Source: Bryobacterales bacterium (GTDB lineage Bacteria > Acidobacteriota > Terriglobia > Bryobacterales > Bryobacteraceae). Taken from it: 18,508 bases of DNA. A program made the position numbers and the translations under genes. The notes beneath the pieces were generated by a model, which did no database searches, had not been told where the DNA came from, and saw only the letters and a program-made list of their open reading frames with translations. The DNA lies in contig PKYZ01000427.1 in the NCBI GenBank assembly GCA_003132865.1, positions 1 through 18,508 on the forward strand. The letters run 5' to 3'. Numbering within the stretch: the first letter of the stretch is position 1; each line of letters starts with the position of its first letter. Of the stretch, positions 14,119 through 18,508 are shown in pieces.

Positions 14119-15339
14119 TTACCGGAAGAGTTGAACCTCACTTTCGGCATCGGCGCCGGGTTTACGGGGTTCCGGAGCCAGGCCGCCCATTCGCAAGAGA
14201 TCGCCCGCTGTGTAGAGCCGGTCATGCAGTGTTGAACGGGTCGCATTGTCGATGCCTAGGATTTCCGACTGCCCATTCTCCCAGGAGACGGCGCGTATCG
14301 CATCGCCAGGGATCTCCGGATTATCGAGAAGATCCGTGCTATGACTGGTCACTACCACCTGAACCGACTCACTCGCCTCGCGTATCGCATCTAGAAGGAC
14401 AGCGGTCGCCGCCGGGTAGAGTCCGGCTTCAGGCTCTTCGATTCCAATGAGCGACACTCGCGTGTCGCTGCCGGCATTGTGGAACAGTGCCACGAGCAGC
14501 ACCAGCGCGCGAAGCGTTCCATCCGACATGGCGCTAGCGAGAAAGACATTGGGCTTAGCCGAGCCGGCAACCGCCAAGTAGAAGTTAAGAAGCTTATAAG
14601 ATCTGAATTCTTCGGCCTCCACCCGTTCAAGCCCCGGCACGATAGCCTGCAAGTATTGGTCGATGCGAGCTTTCGTAGCTTCTTGGGTGTGGCTGAGTCT
14701 GTCCAGTACACTCGCGGTGTTTTCGCCGTCTGCGTCGAGAATATCGGCTGAACCAGTGGTGTCCAGCTCGTTGCGCATCATCTCGGGATCGGGAGTGTAA
14801 AACTCCATGCCCGAGAGAAGCTCATATACCTGCTGGAACCCAGGGAGCCCTGAGGCATTTACGAGATACAGCCGGTTTGCGCTGGGAGTAGGGAGAGGCG
14901 ATCGGATGCTGGAGACGCTGGAAAGGGTGAAGTTGCCTGAATGGATTTCGAACGAATGTTTCGGCTCGCCGTCGGAGCCGCGAATAACGCAGGTTTCCTG
15001 ACGAACCTCGAATCCCCGTGGAGACTGCGGTCCTATTTCGAAACTGTAATGCCCTTGCTGTCCGCGGTCCAACGCGAAATCGAAACGCATTCCCAAGCTC
15101 TCCGGATTGGCCGGTGAGCGATGGCGCAAGTGTTGCAAATTCGTGCTGCGCTTTGCGAAGACCTGATCCAGCGGCGTGCGGAGCGCGTCCCTGCAGAAGC
15201 GCATCGCATCCAAAAAGTTGCTCTTGCCCGCACCGTTCGGGCCCACCAGAATGGTTAATGGACCAAGCGGCACATCGCAAGCGGCGATGCTCTTGTAGTT
15301 CTTCAGAGCTACTCGGGTTATTCTACTTTGAGTTGTCAT
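14119..15339 (-). CDS. AAA (ABC/OLD-like, AAA_21) ATPase
   Basis: The 406-residue product is an SMC/ABC-type ATPase. It begins RVALKNYKSIAACDVPLGPLT with Walker A GPNGAGKSN at 33-41, has an insert region (about 60-250) without a known domain, the signature SDGTLR at 272-277, Walker B LIGIEEPE at 297-304 with Glu301-Glu302, and a His switch TSHSTDLL at 331-338. All catalytic residues appear intact. There is no fused TOPRIM domain; the next gene supplies a TOPRIM-like protein. The start ATG overlaps the FkbH stop (ATGA at 15339-15336), a sign of translational coupling. GC is visibly lower than in FkbH: spot counts give 30 of 60 G+C at 14581-14640 and 45 of 60 at 16681-16740. It is probably an acquired, intact gene. 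OLD-like anti-phage ATPases are the nearest concept. Confidence 0.85.
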   Translation of the reverse strand: MTTQSRITRVALKNYKSIAACDVPLGPLTILVGPNGAGKSNFLDAMRFCRDALRTPLDQVFAKRSTNLQHLRHRSPANPESLGMRFDFALDRGQQGHYSFEIGPQSPRGFEVRQETCVIRGSDGEPKHSFEIHSGNFTLSSVSSIRSPLPTPSANRLYLVNASGLPGFQQVYELLSGMEFYTPDPEMMRNELDTTGSADILDADGENTASVLDRLSHTQEATKARIDQYLQAIVPGLERVEAEEFRSYKLLNFYLAVAGSAKPNVFLASAMSDGTLRALVLLVALFHNAGSDTRVSLIGIEEPEAGLYPAATAVLLDAIREASESVQVVVTSHSTDLLDNPEIPGDAIRAVSWENGQSEILGIDNATRSTLHDRLYTAGDLLRMGGLAPEPRKPGADAESEVQLFR

Positions 15340-17567
15340 GAATCCCGACCGTCCGGCTCGCTGCTGCCATCAGTATAAACCGCCGCACCCTCGCGTTGCG
15401 TGACATCCGCGCACGCGATCATGGCCGGAGCCGGAAACACCGTGCGGGTCTCCCACCGGAAGAACCGGCTCTCGCCCTCCTGGCCGGCCGCCGCGCAACC
15501 CAGCCGGATGTAAAGATCGGCCACCTGGCTATTTTTGGCGGTGGGGATGTATTCACCGGTAATGTGCGTGAAATGGTTCTCCGCTGCGTACCGCACCAGC
15601 GCCCCAAACATCAATTCTTCCAGGCGCCGCCCCAGCACGCGGCAACTCATCAACCAGGTGTCCACCCGCAGACCGCCGCCTTCCGGGACCGCGATCAACA
15701 CGCCGGTCAAGCCGCTATCGCCAAAACGGTCGCTGGCGCGCATGGCCTGCGTGTAGGCTCCCGCAGCCAGCAGGGCGCGCACTTCGGCATCCCCGCGCCG
15801 CCGCGTAGTGAGATTGAACTGATTGGTCTTGTTGATCAGTTGCACGATGCGCGGCAGGTTGACTTCATCGAAAGGCGCCAACTGCACCTTGATGTCGAGC
15901 TGCGCCAGGTAATCGTCCACGCTGCCTACGGTGGATTCCAGCGTCTGGCGCTCCAGGTTTTCCCGGATCGATGCGGTGCGCTGCCCGTCCTCGTTGGTGA
16001 TGGCCAGCGTTTCAAACAGCCCGAGCCGGCTCACAGCGGCAACATACTGCGCTGGATCCGCGGGCATCTCGATCACCTCGACCTCCGGCAGGTTCTGCCG
16101 CACACGCGACCGCTCCGCCGGATTGTCGTCGACAAATACCATCGCATCCAGGCCAATGTTCATCGCCGCGGCAATCGTGCGCAAGTTCTCTTCTTTGGGC
16201 ATCCAGTTGGCGACGAACACGGCGATGTCCCGCTCGCGCAGCACCATCTCCGGATGCTGCCGAAAAGGCAGCACGGCGTCTTCGGGATTGTTCTTAGAAC
16301 ATACCGCCAGCAGAACGCCTGTGCGCGTGAGCGATTTCAGGTAGCGCTGAAAGGCCACAAATGCCTCGCCTGCCGGGCCGCCTCCCAGTTGGATGCCTGC
16401 CAGGCCATCCTCGCCAATCACTCCGCCCCACAGCACGCCGTCCAGATCCAGCGCCAGGCACTTCGAAGTGAGGCCCAGAATCGCGCGCAACAGCGCAGTG
16501 AGCTGATGGCCCAGCGCCGGCATGGCCTCGGCCGATGGATATTGCTTGGCGGTATGCCACAGCACCGGATCGTTCCAGCGGTCTTTCCCGAAGCGTGCCG
16601 CGATCTGGTCCACATCCAGAATCGCCACTCCCTGGGTCCGTCCGGCGGCTTCCCAAAGCGCCAGGTTGAGCGCGCGCAGCAGCCGGCCGCGTCCGCCGGG
16701 CAGTGCCGCACTAAGCTGACCCAGCGCATCGAACGGCGGCGCCTCATAGTTGAACTGAATGACCGTAGCGCCCAGGCGCTCCCTCGATTCCCGCCATAAC
16801 GATTCGAGCCGGGCACAGCGCGCGCGTACGGCCTCGCCGGGCGAGTCTTCCTCGTCGCGCAGGCCCAGCGAACGCCAATCCGTGCCGATCGCGATCACAT
16901 CCGGCCGGAAGCGGGCCAAGCCGGAATCCGGATCGCGGATCTCCTGTTCATACTGGTTGAAGGGGCCAATGTAAATCTCCGCATCGATCCCGGCGCCGAA
17001 GCACTGCGCCCGCAGGATCGGCGCCAGGAAGTCGATCGTTGTACTGCCCAGCAGAGCGATCCGGCAGCGCCGGCGAAAGGGCGGTTCCGCCTTCTTGCGA
17101 GCTTGTGCCAGCAAGCGGGCGGCGTTGCGTAACGTACGCGGCGCGGCGCTGGATTTGCTCGCTTCGGCCAGCGGATACCAGGCTTGGTCCGGGTGCCCCG
17201 CGGCAAACAGGTTGCGGGCCGAAGCCAGCATCACTAAGGCGCGTTCCTCGCCGGCGGCCTTCTCGCGCAGGAAGCGCAGCGCGCCGGCCGCTTCTTCAAA
17301 ATGGCCGCACGCTTCCAGCAGCGCGGCGCGTAACCAGCAGCCGCAGTCGCCGCGCGCCGATTCCAGCCGGGAAGCCAAATCGAGCGCCGCTGCGGAATCG
17401 CCAGACGCAATGGCTCCGGCCACGTGCTCCAACCGTGTCAGATCTGCGGCCGGACAAACTGCATCGTGCGAGCTGGCCAACAACTCCAGTAACTCTGAAG
17501 CCTTGGCGGCGGGGTAAGGCGGCTCTCCCAGTAGGAGCAGACCGAGTTCGAGAGAAACCGTATTCAT
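15336..17567 (-). CDS. FkbH-like HAD-IIIC protein (acyl-ACP loading) with TPR-like N-terminus
   Basis: FkbH-type proteins dephosphorylate a glycolytic intermediate and load the three-carbon unit on an ACP, as shown for glyceryl-ACP in polyketide pathways. The 743-residue product has an alanine-rich helical repeat region (about 20-160), a Rossmann-like SGNH-type segment (RIALLGSTTIDFLAP at 169-183 to WHTAKQYPSAEAM), then the HAD core: ALDLDGVLWGGVIGEDG with Asp374 and Asp376, AVCSKNN near 421-427, Lys458 in PKEENLRTIA, and VFVDDNPAERSRVRQ with Asp480-Asp481. The C-terminal part (about 560-710, SRVLG-like RVLGRRLEELMFGALV and YIRLGC) is the GNAT-like acyltransferase module of the family. ATG 17567 is the first start. 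It opens a - strand operon whose ACP sits two genes later. A lactoyl, glyceryl or similar ester on the polysaccharide is a plausible product (inference). Confidence 0.9.
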   Translation of the reverse strand: MNTVSLELGLLLLGEPPYPAAKASELLELLASSHDAVCPAADLTRLEHVAGAIASGDSAAALDLASRLESARGDCGCWLRAALLEACGHFEEAAGALRFLREKAAGEERALVMLASARNLFAAGHPDQAWYPLAEASKSSAAPRTLRNAARLLAQARKKAEPPFRRRCRIALLGSTTIDFLAPILRAQCFGAGIDAEIYIGPFNQYEQEIRDPDSGLARFRPDVIAIGTDWRSLGLRDEEDSPGEAVRARCARLESLWRESRERLGATVIQFNYEAPPFDALGQLSAALPGGRGRLLRALNLALWEAAGRTQGVAILDVDQIAARFGKDRWNDPVLWHTAKQYPSAEAMPALGHQLTALLRAILGLTSKCLALDLDGVLWGGVIGEDGLAGIQLGGGPAGEAFVAFQRYLKSLTRTGVLLAVCSKNNPEDAVLPFRQHPEMVLRERDIAVFVANWMPKEENLRTIAAAMNIGLDAMVFVDDNPAERSRVRQNLPEVEVIEMPADPAQYVAAVSRLGLFETLAITNEDGQRTASIRENLERQTLESTVGSVDDYLAQLDIKVQLAPFDEVNLPRIVQLINKTNQFNLTTRRRGDAEVRALLAAGAYTQAMRASDRFGDSGLTGVLIAVPEGGGLRVDTWLMSCRVLGRRLEELMFGALVRYAAENHFTHITGEYIPTAKNSQVADLYIRLGCAAAGQEGESRFFRWETRTVFPAPAMIACADVTQREGAAVYTDGSSEPDGRDS

Positions 17568-17578
17568 CGGCTAGGTTC

Positions 17579-17584
17579 AGTATA
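17579..17584 (-). promoter_or_regulatory. Candidate -10 box for the FkbH operon, very close to the start codon
   Basis: On the - strand TATACT lies only 11 bases before the ATG at 17567, inside an AT-rich island (AAATTCTATATACTG) in otherwise GC-rich DNA. No Shine-Dalgarno site follows. If used, transcription would begin at or within a few bases of the ATG, giving a leaderless or near-leaderless mRNA. No good -35 hexamer is visible at 16-18 bases spacing. Confidence 0.35.
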
Positions 17585-17587
17585 TAG

Positions 17588-17929
17588 AATTTGCCTCGTC
17601 CGGGGAATCTGTGGGTAACTGGCCGGGCTCAGGGCCGGGGGTTGACTGAGGAAGCGGTGGAGTTTGAGGCAGGTCGAGTCGAAGGAGCGCTGCGCCTCCT
17701 CAGAGCCGCTTGCTACGCTGGCCCCAACCATGGAATTCCCCATCCCTGCAACCCCCTCAAGCGATTCGCAAGCTGGAGGAAGCGCGCCGCCAGCGGCAAC
17801 TGTCAACTGTGCCGCCAACAGCCGGACATAAGATTCAAGGTTACAATGGTTGCGGCGGAAGCGGACAATGCAGGGGTCATGTCCACGACGGAAGGCCCAT
17901 CTCAACAATGGGAGGACGACTAAATTGAA
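17588..17929. other. 342-base gap with no supported gene
   Basis: This stretch separates the divergent FkbH operon and methyltransferase. Frames are open on both strands, but their translations are rich in Pro, Ala, Gly, Arg and Ser with no recognisable motif. It contains a GC-rich section with short self-complementary pieces (for example GGAG and CTCC around a GCGCTGCGC core near 17690) and, near its right end, GGAGGA at 17911-17916, a plausible ribosome site for ATG 17930. It may hold the promoter of the methyltransferase and gene remnants. Confidence 0.4.
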
Positions 17930-18508
17930 ATGCTCACCGGCATTCAATATCGAATTCTAAAGAGGATCTCTCCCAGAGCTCCAGATTGCTGTAGCGGGTC
18001 CGCTTACGAAGGCAAGTCGAAGCTCGCGGTTCTAATGGGGGATGAATTCTTCACCAAGATTGCAGGGAAAGTTATCATCGACTTCGGCTGTGGCGAAGGC
18101 GCTGAAGCCGTAGAGATGACTGGAAGAGGGGCCCAGCGGGTGATCGGTATTGATATCCGTGAAGACCTTCTCCAAGCGGCAAGACAGAAGGCGCTCGGTA
18201 CGGTGTCCAAAATACTTGTCTCTTCGTATCTTCGACGAAGGAGCTTGCGGACATCGTCGTTTCCCTGGACGCCTTTGAGCATTTCGCCGACCCCGCGGGA
18301 ATCTTGCGTATCATGAACACGCTCCTGCAGCCGGCAGGTGAGGTGCTCGTCAGCTTCGGGCCAACCTGGTATCACCCATTGGGCGCTCACCTATTCTCCG
18401 TTTTTCCATGGGCACATCTAATATTCAGCGAGAAGGCCCTGATCCGTTGGCGGTCCACTTTTAAGACGGATGGGGCGACCCGATTCAGGGTTCCTGTCCC
18501 AAAAGTGT
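17930..18508 (+). pseudogene. Class I SAM-dependent methyltransferase, frameshifted, runs off right edge
   Basis: The first frame from ATG 17930 gives the SAM-binding core: AYEGKSKLAVLMGDEFF, IIDFGCGEGAEAVEM (motif I, residues about 49-63), the acidic strand VIGIDIREDLLQAARQKA (motif II). At about 18190 the frame leaves the family pattern and stops near 18316. Reading from 18193 in the next frame restores it: RYGVQNTCLFV, ADIVVSLDAFEHFADPAGIL (motif IV), GEVLVSFGPTWYHPLGAHLF, and on to the edge. One missing base between 18190 and 18193, turning KA-A-RYG into KALGT, explains everything. The large aromatic tail (FGPTWYHPLGAH) is typical of methyltransferases found in surface-polysaccharide loci. 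Whether it is a decayed gene or an assembly error cannot be told here. GC is about half (30 of 60 at 18001-18060), lower than the core. Confidence 0.8.

Noticed and set aside
15396..16799. 467-residue open frame on + strand opposite FkbH
   Set aside because: The HAD and acyltransferase motifs are on the - strand; this frame has no motif and typical mirror composition.
17564..17947. 127-residue - strand and 110-residue + strand frames in the right gap
   Set aside because: Both are low-complexity with no motif; the - strand one would overlap the FkbH start and block its likely promoter.

Overview
The window reads as a chromosomal fragment from an acidobacterium of the Solibacter/Bryobacter type. 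The clearest clue is the C-terminus of the large secreted protein at 2629-6288. It ends in the domain catalogued as TIGR03437, which is characteristically expanded in Solibacter. High GC, weak or absent Shine-Dalgarno sites and a PilZ-like/hypothetical gene pair fit this. The assignment is inference from family knowledge, not a database match.

Most of the window is a surface polysaccharide (exopolysaccharide or O-antigen type) locus. Left to right: a broken membrane-anchored gene running off the left edge (1-326, -); a polyprenyl-phosphate sugar-1-phosphate transferase (396-1742, -); a PilZ-like gene and a hypothetical gene (1778-2593, +); a giant secreted propeller/Ig-like protein (2629-6288, -); a + strand run of a small L13e-like ORF, a two-domain sugar oxidoreductase and a GT4 glycosyltransferase (6511-9912); a nucleotide-sugar epimerase (10076-11152, -); a palindromic 83-bp repeat (11159-11241); a polysaccharide deacetylase (11269-12234, +); and a long - strand operon (17567 down to 12239). 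A frameshifted methyltransferase runs off the right edge (17930-18508, +).

The - strand operon is the most interesting part. It encodes an FkbH-type HAD/acyl-loading protein, an OLD-like AAA ATPase, a DUF4276/TOPRIM-like protein, an acyl carrier protein and a GNAT-type acyltransferase. FkbH and its ACP normally form a direct pair that makes an acyl-S-ACP from a glycolytic phosphoester. Here a two-gene ATPase/TOPRIM-like unit, of a kind known from anti-phage and DNA-transaction systems, sits exactly between them. It is joined by an ATGA overlap upstream, a zero-base TAA/ATG junction inside, and a strong SD directly after its last stop. Either a defence-like cassette has landed seamlessly in a metabolic operon, or the ATPase pair is functionally tied to acyl-ACP tailoring.

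The other genes would supply lipid-linked sugar initiation (sugar transferase), sugar activation and redox change (epimerase, two-domain oxidoreductase), chain extension (GT4), and trimming or decoration (deacetylase, FkbH/ACP/GNAT). No flippase or polymerase lies in the window, so the locus probably continues elsewhere. The sugar transferase carries Gly where its family has the catalytic Glu. Both edge genes are frameshifted and are lower in GC than the core by spot count. No tRNA, rRNA, CRISPR array or intact insertion sequence was seen.
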